A stretch of 24,984 bases of DNA from CAUZFZ01 sp963579025. Lineage in GTDB: Bacteria; Planctomycetota; Planctomycetia; Planctomycetales; Planctomycetaceae. The notes under the pieces were generated by a model. It searched no databases. It was not told where the DNA came from and saw only the letters and a program-made list of their open reading frames with translations. Below, piece after piece: positions 14,922-23,538 of this stretch. The stretch is taken from assembly GCA_963579025.1 (NCBI GenBank), contig CAUZFZ010000156.1, positions 1-24,984 of the forward strand, given 5' to 3'. The translations under genes and the position numbers were made by a program. Positions within the stretch are counted from its first letter, which is position 1; the number at the start of each line of letters is the position of its first letter.

Positions 14922-16223
14922 ATGCTGAGTTGGTCAGATTTCGCACACGGTTACTGCGATGGTGTCTCCCGCCGCGACTTCCTGAAGATCGGTACCGCCG
15001 GAGTCGCAGGACTCACGCTTCCGAACCTGCTGCAGGCGGAATCGCAGGCCGGCACGGCCGCAACTGGTAAGTCGATTATCAACATCATTCTGAGTGGCGG
15101 CCCCACTCATATGGATACATTCGATCTGAAACCGAACGCCCCTAAAGAATACCGCGGCGAATTCCGGCCGATCGCGACGTCATCGCCAGGCTTGGAAATC
15201 TGCGAGCTGTTTCCACAACTCGCCAGCATGGGCGAAAACTTCAGCGTGATTCGCTCGATCACGGACTTCAACAACGAGCACAGCAACGCGCAGTCGGATA
15301 CCGGCTGGAAACTCCGTTCGCTCGATACGATTGGCGGACGACCGAGTATCGGTGCCGTGATGTCGAAGCTGTTCGGTCCGGCTCAAAACACGCCGCGGGG
15401 AACGGCGCCCACGTTCATCGACATGAGCGGTGCGACAAGACCCGGTTTCCTCGGACAGGTCCATGCCGGATACCGCCCGGATGGAACCGGCCGGCAGAAC
15501 CTGACTCTGAACAGCCAGGTCAGCCGCACTCGTCTTTCTGATCGTCAGCAGCTGCTGAGCGGTTTCGATCGTCTGCGTCGCGACATCGACGGCTCAGGCA
15601 TGATGAACGCTCTGGACAGCTTTGCCGAGCGTGCCGTGGGCATGATCACCTCGGGTGAGATCGCCAGAGCACTCGACCTGAAGAACGAAGACCCGCGCAA
15701 CCTGGCCCGGTACGGATATCCGACGAATCGTGAAGCGTCGAAGTACATCACGGCACGACGACTGGTTTCCGCCGGTGCCCGCTGCGTGACGTTCTCGATT
15801 GGCGGCTGGGATACGCATGGCAACAACTTCAAAGCCATGCGGACGAAGCTGCCGAGTATGGATCAGTCGATGAGTGCACTGATGCAGGACCTGGACGCCT
15901 GCGGCCAGTTGGATGACACGATCATCATGATGTCCGGCGAATTCGGTCGTACACCGCGCATCAACGGCGGTGCAGGCCGGGATCACTGGCCGCGAGCCGC
16001 GTTCTTCTTCCTCGGCGGCGGCGGATTCCGCCACGGCCAGGCGATCGGTGCGACGAACTCACGTGGCGAAATGCCGCAGGATCGTCCGGTCCATCTGCAG
16101 AACGTCTTCTCAACAATCTACAGGCAGCTGGGCATCGATCCCGACGCCATCACGCTGATGGACCCCAATGGCCGACCGCAATACCTGGCCGACCACCGTC
16201 AGTCGCTGGCAGAACTCGTCTGA
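14922..16223 (+). CDS. DUF1501 family protein, Tat-exported
   Basis: The 433-residue protein carries a twin-arginine leader (SRRDFLKIG from residue 16) and then the DUF1501 core, an alkaline-phosphatase/sulfatase-like fold. Seen are IINIILSGGPTHMDTFDLKP (about 52-71), GGWDTHG, and EFGRTPRINGGAGRDHWP near residue 340, all family hallmarks with candidate metal-binding Asp/His residues. Function is not established. In planctomycetes such genes usually lie next to a large DUF1549/DUF1553 cytochrome-like gene, but none is here. Length is normal and a strong terminator follows. It is a paralogue of the gene at 18824-20197. Confidence 0.92.
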   Translation: MLSWSDFAHGYCDGVSRRDFLKIGTAGVAGLTLPNLLQAESQAGTAATGKSIINIILSGGPTHMDTFDLKPNAPKEYRGEFRPIATSSPGLEICELFPQLASMGENFSVIRSITDFNNEHSNAQSDTGWKLRSLDTIGGRPSIGAVMSKLFGPAQNTPRGTAPTFIDMSGATRPGFLGQVHAGYRPDGTGRQNLTLNSQVSRTRLSDRQQLLSGFDRLRRDIDGSGMMNALDSFAERAVGMITSGEIARALDLKNEDPRNLARYGYPTNREASKYITARRLVSAGARCVTFSIGGWDTHGNNFKAMRTKLPSMDQSMSALMQDLDACGQLDDTIIMMSGEFGRTPRINGGAGRDHWPRAAFFFLGGGGFRHGQAIGATNSRGEMPQDRPVHLQNVFSTIYRQLGIDPDAITLMDPNGRPQYLADHRQSLAELV

Positions 16224-16251
16224 GTGACGCTCGACGACGCACTGAAATGAC

Positions 16252-16283
16252 AAAGGCCTCTGCCGCTGGCAGAGGCCTTTTTT
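16252..16283 (+). terminator. Rho-independent terminator after the DUF1501 gene
   Basis: A perfect 13-bp stem (AAAGGCCTCTGCC, 16252-16264, against 16268-16280) with a GCT loop is followed by a continuing T-run (through 16283). It begins 28 bases after the stop codon. The A-run on the left arm means it could also work for transcription arriving from gatA on the other strand. Confidence 0.92.
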
Positions 16284-16321
16284 GTTCTACGAATCAGGCC
16301 GGACAAGCGACGCGCCGTCCT

Positions 16322-16426
16322 CGTTCCCACGCTCTGCGTGGGTATGCCCGTCGGACGCTCTGCGTCCCCGGTATGGACGGGACGCGGAGCGTCCTGGGCG
16401 GCGGTCCAACGCGGAGCGTTGGAACG
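16322..16426. repeat. Cluster of four nested hairpins forming one large palindromic element
   Basis: Four short hairpins occur in a row: CCCACGC-TCT-GCGTGGG (16326-16342), GGACGC-TCT-GCGTCC (16353-16367), GGACGC-GGA-GCGTCC (16380-16394) and CCAACGC-GGA-GCGTTGG (16406-16422). Hairpin 4 with its CGTTCC-type flank is a near inverse of hairpin 1 (CGTTCC...), and hairpin 3 is a near inverse of hairpin 2. The whole can therefore fold as one cruciform. It lies between the DUF1501 terminator and the gatA stop. Frames through it give only low-complexity Arg/Ala/Ser-rich translations typical of such repeats. It is probably a dispersed palindromic repeat. Confidence 0.8.
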
Positions 16427-16436
16427 AGTGGCACGA

Positions 16437-17903
16437 CTACGACACGACGCTCGGCGCTTTCGTGTGCCAGTCGGTTCCGTGTTCGTACATGCGAGCGGCA
16501 CGCAACAGTTTCTCTTCTTCGAACGCACCGCCGAGAAGTTGCAGGCCGATGGGCAGGCCCTTGGAGCTGAATCCGGCTGGAATCGAGATGCCAGGAATGC
16601 CGGCTAGGTTCGCACTGATCGTGTAGACGTCCGAGAGGTACATCTTCAACGGGTCATTGACCAGCTCGCCAATTCGCACGGCCGGAGTCGGCGACACAGG
16701 GCCTGCGATCAGGTCGACCTGTGCGAATGCCGTGTCGAAGTCGTTGCGGATCAGTCGACGCACCTTCAGAGCCTTCAGGTAATACTGATCGCTGTAGCCC
16801 TCCGAGAGAGCAAACACACCCAGCATGATCCGCCGCTTGACCTCGGTACCAAATCCCTCGGCCCGGCTCGCGGCGTACATGTCGATCATGTTCTCGAACT
16901 GCTCCGCCCGGTGTCCGTAATGCACGCCGTCGTATCGAGCCAGATTGCTGGACGCTTCCGAGCACGCGACCAGGTAATAAGTCGCGACGGCGTACTTCGT
17001 ATGCGGCAAGGATACCTCAATCACCTCGGCCCCTAGAGAGCGGTAAACGTCAACGGCCTGCTTCACGGCGGATTCGACTTCCGCGTCGAGGCCGTCGCCG
17101 AAGAACTCGGGAACGACTCCGATCCGCAGGCCTTCAAGCGGCTGCTCCAGGGAAGCGGTGTATTCCGGGACCGGACAGTCGACGCTGGTCGAGTCACGCG
17201 GATCGTGTCCGGCCAGAATTTCGAGCAAGGCCGCCGCTCCGGACACGTCAGTGGCAAACGGTCCAATCTGGTCCAGCGAACTGCCGAAGGCGACCAGACC
17301 ATATCGCGAAACGCGTCCATAAGTTGGCTTAAGACCCACCACGCCGCAGAACGACGCGGGTTGACGAATGGACCCGCCGGTGTCGCTGCCGACGCCGAGC
17401 GGCACAAGCCGAGCCGCGACCGCTGCTGCGGAACCGCCACTGGATCCGCCCGGCGTGTGATCTGTGTTCCAGGGATTCCGAGTTGCCTTCAGCGCCGAAT
17501 TCTCGCAGGTGGAACCCATGGCGAATTCATCAAGGTTGGCTTTACCGATGATGATCGCGTCGGCTGCCTTGAGTCGCTCGACGACATGAGCGTCATAGGG
17601 CGGGACAAAGTTCTCCAGCATCCGGCTGGCACAAGTCGTGGCCGTCCCCTGCGTACACATATTGTCTTTGACCGCGACTGGCAGCCCGGCAAGTCGACCG
17701 AGTGGCTCGCCGGATTCACGTTTGCGATCGATCTCCGCCGCCGCTTCGAGGGCGCCGTCGGCGTTGACTGAAATCAGCGAGCCGATGTGTTCATCGCGAG
17801 CACTGATGGCGTCGAGGTGAGCGTTCACAACGTCGGTCGCCGAGAGGGATCCGCCGTTCATCGCATCGAGAAGCTGGCCTGCTGTGGCGCCGCTGATGTC
17901 CAT
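16437..17903 (-). CDS. gatA: Aspartyl/glutamyl-tRNA(Asn/Gln) amidotransferase subunit A
   Basis: The 488-residue amidase-signature enzyme releases ammonia from glutamine for GatB, which amidates Glu-tRNA(Gln) or Asp-tRNA(Asn). The catalytic triad Lys/cis-Ser/Ser is K79 (VAVKDNM), S154 (PGGSSGGS) and S178 (SDTGGSIRQPA), the numbering found in well-studied GatA proteins. EFAMGST and the C-terminal GLPIGLQLLG region are intact. It follows gatC on the same strand after an 83-base gap filled by a palindromic element. gatB is not in the window. The complex is cytoplasmic and essential where GlnRS or AsnRS is missing. Confidence 0.96.
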   Translation of the reverse strand: MDISGATAGQLLDAMNGGSLSATDVVNAHLDAISARDEHIGSLISVNADGALEAAAEIDRKRESGEPLGRLAGLPVAVKDNMCTQGTATTCASRMLENFVPPYDAHVVERLKAADAIIIGKANLDEFAMGSTCENSALKATRNPWNTDHTPGGSSGGSAAAVAARLVPLGVGSDTGGSIRQPASFCGVVGLKPTYGRVSRYGLVAFGSSLDQIGPFATDVSGAAALLEILAGHDPRDSTSVDCPVPEYTASLEQPLEGLRIGVVPEFFGDGLDAEVESAVKQAVDVYRSLGAEVIEVSLPHTKYAVATYYLVACSEASSNLARYDGVHYGHRAEQFENMIDMYAASRAEGFGTEVKRRIMLGVFALSEGYSDQYYLKALKVRRLIRNDFDTAFAQVDLIAGPVSPTPAVRIGELVNDPLKMYLSDVYTISANLAGIPGISIPAGFSSKGLPIGLQLLGGAFEEEKLLRAARMYEHGTDWHTKAPSVVS

Positions 17904-17917
17904 TTCAATTTCCGTTT

Positions 17918-17980
17918 GTAGTAACCCGATTTATCGGGTCCTGCCGCATCTCGCCGCGACCGCATAAATGCGGTTACTAC
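17918..17980. repeat. Double-hairpin intergenic element (GTAG...CTAC type), copy 2
   Basis: Outer arms GTAGTAACC (17918-17926) and GGTTACTAC (17972-17980) are exact inverses. Inside are two hairpins, ACCCGAT-TT-ATCGGGT (17924-17939) and ACCGCAT-AA-ATGCGGT (17959-17974), joined by a spacer containing CCTGCCGC...CGCG. Layout and spacer match the element at 2591-2657 read on the opposite strand. It fills the gatC-gatA gap, so it would be transcribed if the two genes form an operon. Confidence 0.8.
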
Positions 17981-17986
17981 GAGCGG

Positions 17987-18277
17987 TTATGCATTCTCAA
18001 GTATCTGCGGGACAAGGAAGAACCGGCCGTCGGACTTGGGAGCGTTCGCGAGCGCGGCTTCACGCGGCAGGCTTTCTCTGGAGACGTCATCTCGCAGCAC
18101 GTTGGTCACTTCAGCAGCATGTGCCATGGGTTCGACATCAGTGACATCCAGCTCGTTCAGGACCTCGACGTAGTCCAGCACATTCCCGAGTTGCTCGGAG
18201 AATTCGGCGATCTCGTCGTCAGACAGTTTGAGCCGCGCCAGCGAGGCGACTTTCCGGACATCTTCAGGAGCAAGCAT
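17987..18277 (-). CDS. gatC: Aspartyl/glutamyl-tRNA(Asn/Gln) amidotransferase subunit C
   Basis: A 96-residue helical subunit that wraps around GatA and GatB and stabilises the GatCAB complex. Family landmarks are ASLARLKLSDDEIAEF (11-26), DVEPMAHA (47-54), NVLRDDV (59-65) and the C-terminal ANAPKSDGRFFLVPQIL. ATG at 18277 (MLAPEDVRKVASLARL) matches the usual GatC start. An upstream in-frame start at 18331 would add 18 residues and run into the rpmB terminator hairpin, so it was rejected. gatA follows on the same strand. Confidence 0.93.
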   Translation of the reverse strand: MLAPEDVRKVASLARLKLSDDEIAEFSEQLGNVLDYVEVLNELDVTDVEPMAHAAEVTNVLRDDVSRESLPREAALANAPKSDGRFFLVPQILENA

Positions 18278-18330
18278 GTCTGTCTTCCGTAGCAACGTGG
18301 ATTCGACTGACTCAGCCCCGCAAACGAACA

Positions 18331-18360
18331 AAGGGCGAAGCCCGCAGGAGCTTCGCCCTT
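18331..18360 (-). terminator. Hairpin terminator between rpmB and gatC
   Basis: A perfect 11-bp stem (AAGGGCGAAGC, 18331-18341, against GCTTCGCCCTT, 18350-18360) with an eight-base loop lies about 42 bases after the rpmB stop. On the minus strand it is followed by TTTGTTCGTTT-like sequence. It would separate rpmB from gatC transcription. Confidence 0.7.
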
Positions 18361-18402
18361 CTGTTGTGATCGTTCAACCGAGCCAGACAGCAGGATTCCT
18401 AT

Positions 18403-18666
18403 TCAGTTCTGACCGGGAATTGTGAATGGCGCCCGGACAACCGCTTTCTGGACGCGATTCGAGCGAATGCACTGAGTGCAGACCCGTTGATGCTTTGCGC
18501 CAGTCGGCGTTTGAACGCGGATACGCTGCAGGTTCGGGTAGAACTTGCGTTTTGTAATGCCGGTCGTCTTGCGGCCGTTACCGCCCAGGTACTTCGGCTT
18601 ACCACGCTGAGCCAGCTTGTTGCCGTTACCGGCCTCTTTGCCGCAAACTTCACAAACTCTTGTCAT
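18403..18666 (-). CDS. rpmB: 50S ribosomal protein L28, zinc-ribbon form
   Basis: An 87-residue basic protein of the large ribosomal subunit: CEVCGKEAGNGN, then KRKFYPNLQRIRV, and VCTQCIRSNRVQKAV at the end. Two CxxC pairs (C5/C8 and C63/C66) form the zinc-binding version of L28; many bacteria have lost these cysteines. The start at 18666 (MTRVCEVCG) matches the family. A long in-frame upstream extension lacks homology and covers the promoter and leader. An own promoter is visible at 18729-18756 and a hairpin terminator follows. Confidence 0.96.
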   Translation of the reverse strand: MTRVCEVCGKEAGNGNKLAQRGKPKYLGGNGRKTTGITKRKFYPNLQRIRVQTPTGAKHQRVCTQCIRSNRVQKAVVRAPFTIPGQN

Positions 18667-18688
18667 GACTGGGTTTCCTGTAACTGAA

Positions 18689-18730
18689 CTGCCTCGAAAC
18701 AGGCAGGATGGCTCGCGGAAAGCGAGGCAG
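18689..18730 (-). other. Stem-loop in the predicted rpmB leader
   Basis: CTGCCTCG (18689-18696) and CGAGGCAG (18723-18730) are exact inverses. On the minus strand they lie just after the predicted -10 box and before the L28 start codon. It could be a structured leader, or just DNA symmetry around the promoter. No known ribosomal-protein leader motif was recognised. Confidence 0.3.
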
Positions 18731-18756
18731 TATAGTGGCTTGCGAGGGTGGTTCAA
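18729..18756 (-). promoter_or_regulatory. Good sigma-70-type promoter for rpmB
   Basis: On the minus strand TTGAAC (18756 to 18751) and TATACT (18734 to 18729) are 16 bases apart. The -10 matches five of six consensus bases and the -35 four of six. Transcription would start near 18722, about 55 bases before the L28 ATG, and it lies within the gap after the second DUF1501 gene. This is the clearest promoter in the window. Confidence 0.6.
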
Positions 18757-18823
18757 CCTCGCTGTCAGGGCGGCAAAACAGCCCCTTGGGCTGATCTGGT
18801 CCGAACACCACAGGCAAAGCTCG

Positions 18824-20197
18824 TTAGACGAGTTCACGCATAGGCTCGATGCCCTGGTCAACCAGATACTGCGGGGTGCCGTTCTGGTCGAAGATACGCG
18901 TGTTCGAGGAATCGACTCCGGCGCACTTATAGAGCGTTGCGAAGACTTCCTGGAACTTGACCGGTCGGTCCTGAGCGTATTCGCCCTTGCGGTTCGTCGA
19001 ACCGATGACCTGTCCGGTCTGCATGCCGCCGCCAGCCATCATCGCGCAGGAAACCCGTGGCCAGTGGTCGCGACTGTTGCGGCTGTTGATTTTCGGAGTC
19101 CGTCCGAATTCGCCCCAGACGACAACCGACACGTCTTTGTCCAGACCGCGTTCGTGCAGGTCGGTGACCAGAGCGGACAATCCCTGATCGAGCAGCGGGA
19201 ATTCTTCGCGGGATCGCGGGAAGTTCATGCCATCGCCGCCGTGCCAGTCCCAGCGACTGTAATTTAGTGAGACGTAGCGGGCTCCGGCTTCGATCAGCCG
19301 CCTCGCGATGCAGAAGTTCTCGATCATCTTCGGTGCGCCGTCTCGCTGGAATTTCTCCTGGCTCTTGCCGTAGCGGGCGACGATCGCCGGGTCTTCTTTG
19401 GACAGATCAAGAGCGTCGGCCAGCTTTGACGACGTCAGGATACCGAGGGCCTGCTGAGCGTAGACGTCCATGCTCTCCATGACGCCGGTCGTGTCGGCGT
19501 TGCGACGGAATCCATCGACGGCCTGCATCAACAGGTTGCGATCTTTCAGGCGTTCCAGCGTGATTCCCTGCAGCACCATGCTTTCGTTGCTGCTGCGAGC
19601 CTGTCGACCGACCAGATTAAATGGGCTTTGGGCGACTCCCAGATATCCACCCGTGCCGGTTTCACCCCAGGTCTTGTTTCCGGTGTGGTACATGAGAGCC
19701 ACGTTGGGCGGCACGGCCTCATTGACCGGGCCCCGCAGATGCGAGATCCATGAACCAGCGGCCGGCCATCCACCGGGTGGTGTGCGATCACGGCGACGAC
19801 GGCCGGTCATGCACTGGTATCCGTCGTGACCTCCATCCGCGTCGCTGATCGAGCGGACTGGCACAAACTTATCCATCATCTGAGCCATGAGCGGAAAATG
19901 CTCGCAGATCTCGATGCCCGGGACGTTTGTCGCGATCGGGCGGAAATCTCCCCGAATCTCGGCCGGCGCTTCGGGTTTCTGGTCCCACAGATCGATGTGT
20001 GACGGTCCACCGGGCAGGTAGATGTTGATAATCCCCTTGTGTGTCGGCCCTTGATTCGCAGCCGCTTCAGCACGCAGGACATTCGGCAGGGACAGGCCGC
20101 CAAGGGCCATTCCGCCGACTGTCAGAAAACCGCGACGTGAGATTCCGTCACACGACTGGCGGTTGGTTCGGTCACTGCGTCCAAGAATCGTAAGCAT
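18824..20197 (-). CDS. DUF1501 family protein, Tat-exported (second copy)
   Basis: The 457-residue paralogue of the gene at 14922-16223. The twin-arginine leader is SRRGFLTVGG (from residue 20), followed by IINIYLPGGPSHIDLWDQKP (about 56-75), the family start of the sulfatase-like core. The C-terminal VVWGEFGRTPKINSRNSRDHWP region holds the conserved Arg/His/Asp cluster. A Shine-Dalgarno-like CGGAGAC lies about 8 bases before the ATG at 20197. Function is unknown; the fold suggests a metal-dependent phospho- or sulfo-hydrolase. The usual DUF1549/DUF1553 partner gene is absent here too. Confidence 0.92.
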   Translation of the reverse strand: MLTILGRSDRTNRQSCDGISRRGFLTVGGMALGGLSLPNVLRAEAAANQGPTHKGIINIYLPGGPSHIDLWDQKPEAPAEIRGDFRPIATNVPGIEICEHFPLMAQMMDKFVPVRSISDADGGHDGYQCMTGRRRRDRTPPGGWPAAGSWISHLRGPVNEAVPPNVALMYHTGNKTWGETGTGGYLGVAQSPFNLVGRQARSSNESMVLQGITLERLKDRNLLMQAVDGFRRNADTTGVMESMDVYAQQALGILTSSKLADALDLSKEDPAIVARYGKSQEKFQRDGAPKMIENFCIARRLIEAGARYVSLNYSRWDWHGGDGMNFPRSREEFPLLDQGLSALVTDLHERGLDKDVSVVVWGEFGRTPKINSRNSRDHWPRVSCAMMAGGGMQTGQVIGSTNRKGEYAQDRPVKFQEVFATLYKCAGVDSSNTRIFDQNGTPQYLVDQGIEPMRELV

Positions 20198-20460
20198 CGT
20201 CTGTCTCCGGGCTGCGTTGAGAGGCCTGCTGAGTGAATTATCGGCAGCAGGACAGGAGAAAAGCGTATGCAGACCCGAGAAACGTCGTCAACGCAGTTCT
20301 CCGGTCTGGCCATTCACCCGGATGAAGAGCGTGCCGGTGCAATCGTCACAACCGCTCAAGTCTGACATCGAGGCGTGACGATTCTGTTCATGGAAACGTC
20401 GCGCACCCGTTGCGCGGTCGCGTATGACATTTGGAACACTCACGAGATCGACGGTCGCTC

Positions 20461-20997
20461 ATGGCATCCGGTTCAAAGAACCAGGCAGGCCTTCGAATTG
20501 GCTTTCTAACCGCGATCGAGATCGGCGATGGCGGCTTCGTGGGAGGTCTGCTGGTCGCGGATCGGTTCGGCCGACCTCTTGAGTTCCAGTGCACGACGCC
20601 GGTCAAACCGAATCGGACGCAGGCACTCCTTTATGGACCGACACTGGTTCCATTTCTTCTGGGCGAGTTGCTGTCAAAGACGCTGATTGATCGGGTCGGC
20701 ATCAAGCCGGATGTCCTTCTGACCAACCGCGAGGAAATGCTCGAAGTGCGTCGACTGGTGGACCAGATCGTGCTGTTCGCGGTCTCGGGATCGGAGCCAT
20801 CAGCAGATGCCCGCACCGTGAAAGTTGGAGCGAAACTGTTCCAGACGCATGCGGACTTTCCCGACGATCTGGAAGCCGCGCGTCGCCAGACGTCCGTGGT
20901 GTCGGCGGAATCTGATCTGCATGAACCGCTGGAGCGAGTTGGTGAGGCGCTCGGAGAGACATTAGGCACGGCGTCTCAACGGCCTCGTGTCGCGTGA
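20461..20997 (+). CDS. Conserved-looking protein of unknown function upstream of the Snf2 helicase
   Basis: A 178-residue soluble protein with no signal peptide or membrane segment and no family I can name. It begins with a compact segment (GLRIGFLTAIEIGDGGFVGG, then LLVADRFGRPLEFQCTTPVK) that reads like a globular alpha/beta domain. TQALLYGPTLVPFLLGELLSK and PDVLLTNREEMLEVRRLVDQIVLF follow. The acidic C-terminus (about 145 onward) looks less ordered. No catalytic motif is evident. The start was taken as ATG at 20461; a TTG ten codons upstream is possible. It is on the same strand as, and 109 bases before, the helicase gene, with a repeat in the gap, so a shared role is plausible but unproven. 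Confidence 0.7.
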   Translation: MASGSKNQAGLRIGFLTAIEIGDGGFVGGLLVADRFGRPLEFQCTTPVKPNRTQALLYGPTLVPFLLGELLSKTLIDRVGIKPDVLLTNREEMLEVRRLVDQIVLFAVSGSEPSADARTVKVGAKLFQTHADFPDDLEAARRQTSVVSAESDLHEPLERVGEALGETLGTASQRPRVA

Positions 20998-21018
20998 ATT
21001 CGAAACGGTCTTTTGTCA

Positions 21019-21070
21019 GGACACAGATTCTGCTCGGACTGATCTGCGTCCATCTGTGAAATCTGTGTCC
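21019..21070. repeat. Inverted repeat in the gap before the helicase gene
   Basis: GGACACAGATT (21019-21029) is the exact inverse of AATCTGTGTCC (21060-21070). The sequence between has the ATCTGCGTCCATCTGTGAA wording common in non-coding bacterial repeats. The reading frame of the helicase stays open across it, but the protein it would encode has no domain character, which supports the downstream start at 21107. Confidence 0.6.
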
Positions 21071-21094
21071 GAAACCTGGCCCGCGGTGCAACGT

Positions 21095-21100
21095 GGAGGT
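21095..21100 (+). promoter_or_regulatory. Shine-Dalgarno site fixing the helicase start
   Basis: GGAGGT lies six bases before GTG at 21107, an almost perfect ribosome-binding site. No comparable site precedes the more upstream in-frame GTG at 20987. Confidence 0.75.
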
Positions 21101-21106
21101 GACGTC

Positions 21107-22993
<1,887 letters not shown>

Positions 22994-23016
22994 CTTCGGT
23001 TCGCTCTCCACCGCTC

Positions 23017-23040
23017 GGTCGACATCACCGCGAGTCGACC
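23017..23040 (+). terminator. Possible weak terminator after the helicase gene
   Basis: GGTCGAC (23017-23023) and GTCGACC (23034-23040) form a 7-bp stem with a ten-base loop, 23 bases after the helicase stop. No good T-run follows, so termination is uncertain. Confidence 0.3.
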
Positions 23041-23042
23041 AA

Positions 23043-23486
23043 TCAAATTCTGGCACTCGCGCGTTGATGAAACTCCGGAGCCGTTAACGCGACCTCCGGC
23101 AATGCGACGATGTCATGCGTCCCGCGTGCCCACAGAACCTGGCCCGCCATTCCGGTCAGTTCGCCGGACAGGTCCCAGAGGGCGGCGAGACTCTCCGGGT
23201 CGTGCCTCTATAAGCCGCCTGTGACGGACAGCGTCGGTCCAGTCGCAGAAGCGTTTGGACCAGAGTTCAAAGCGGGGAAGCAGGCAGTAGATGTGCGGCA
23301 CTCCGAACGTCTTCTGGAGGAACTCGGCGTGCGCTGGCCACAGGTCGTGCAGGGCAGCCAAGAGGAACGGCGCGACGCACCTCTAATTCCTCTCCCTCTG
23401 GGAGAGGTAAGGTGAGGGCTCTTCCAGTGGTCGCTTCGCCACTCGCCGCACTCCTGACGCAACGGGCCCAGCGGCACCGCGGTCAT
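23043..23486 (-). pseudogene. Decayed gene of unknown function, broken by a repeat and a frameshift
   Basis: Three minus-strand segments read like parts of one protein. From ATG at 23486 the frame gives MTAVPLGPLRQECGEWRSDH and reaches a palindromic repeat near 23419. After the repeat, from about 23376, a different frame gives APFLLAALHDLWPAHAEFLQ, continuing through KTFGVPHIYCLLPRFELWSK to about 23190. A third frame from about 23187 gives SLAALWDLSGELTGMAGQVL, then WARGTHDIVALPEVALTAPE, and stops at 23043. Each segment is natural-looking coding sequence, but no frame spans them, so the gene is inactive. I do not recognise the family. Neighbours are the helicase gene and the broken Shedu gene, which marks this as a decay zone. 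Confidence 0.65.
23380..23418. repeat. Small palindromic repeat inside the decayed gene
   Basis: CCTCTCCC-TCT-GGGAGAGG (23389-23407) is a perfect 8-bp hairpin flanked by AATT and TAAGGTGAGGGCTC. Such CTCTCCC/GGGAGAGG hairpins with a GTGAGGG flank are recurrent dispersed repeats in many bacterial genomes. Here it sits between two otherwise continuous coding segments, as if it had inserted there. Confidence 0.65.
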
Positions 23487-23538
23487 GGGAATGTCACATC
23501 GCAATCTCTCTGTACGCACGTTGAACAATGGTGAGTAG

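Noticed and set aside
16322..16426. Hairpin row considered as a CRISPR array
   Set aside because: The units are inverted, not direct, repeats, unequal in sequence, with no regular spacers.
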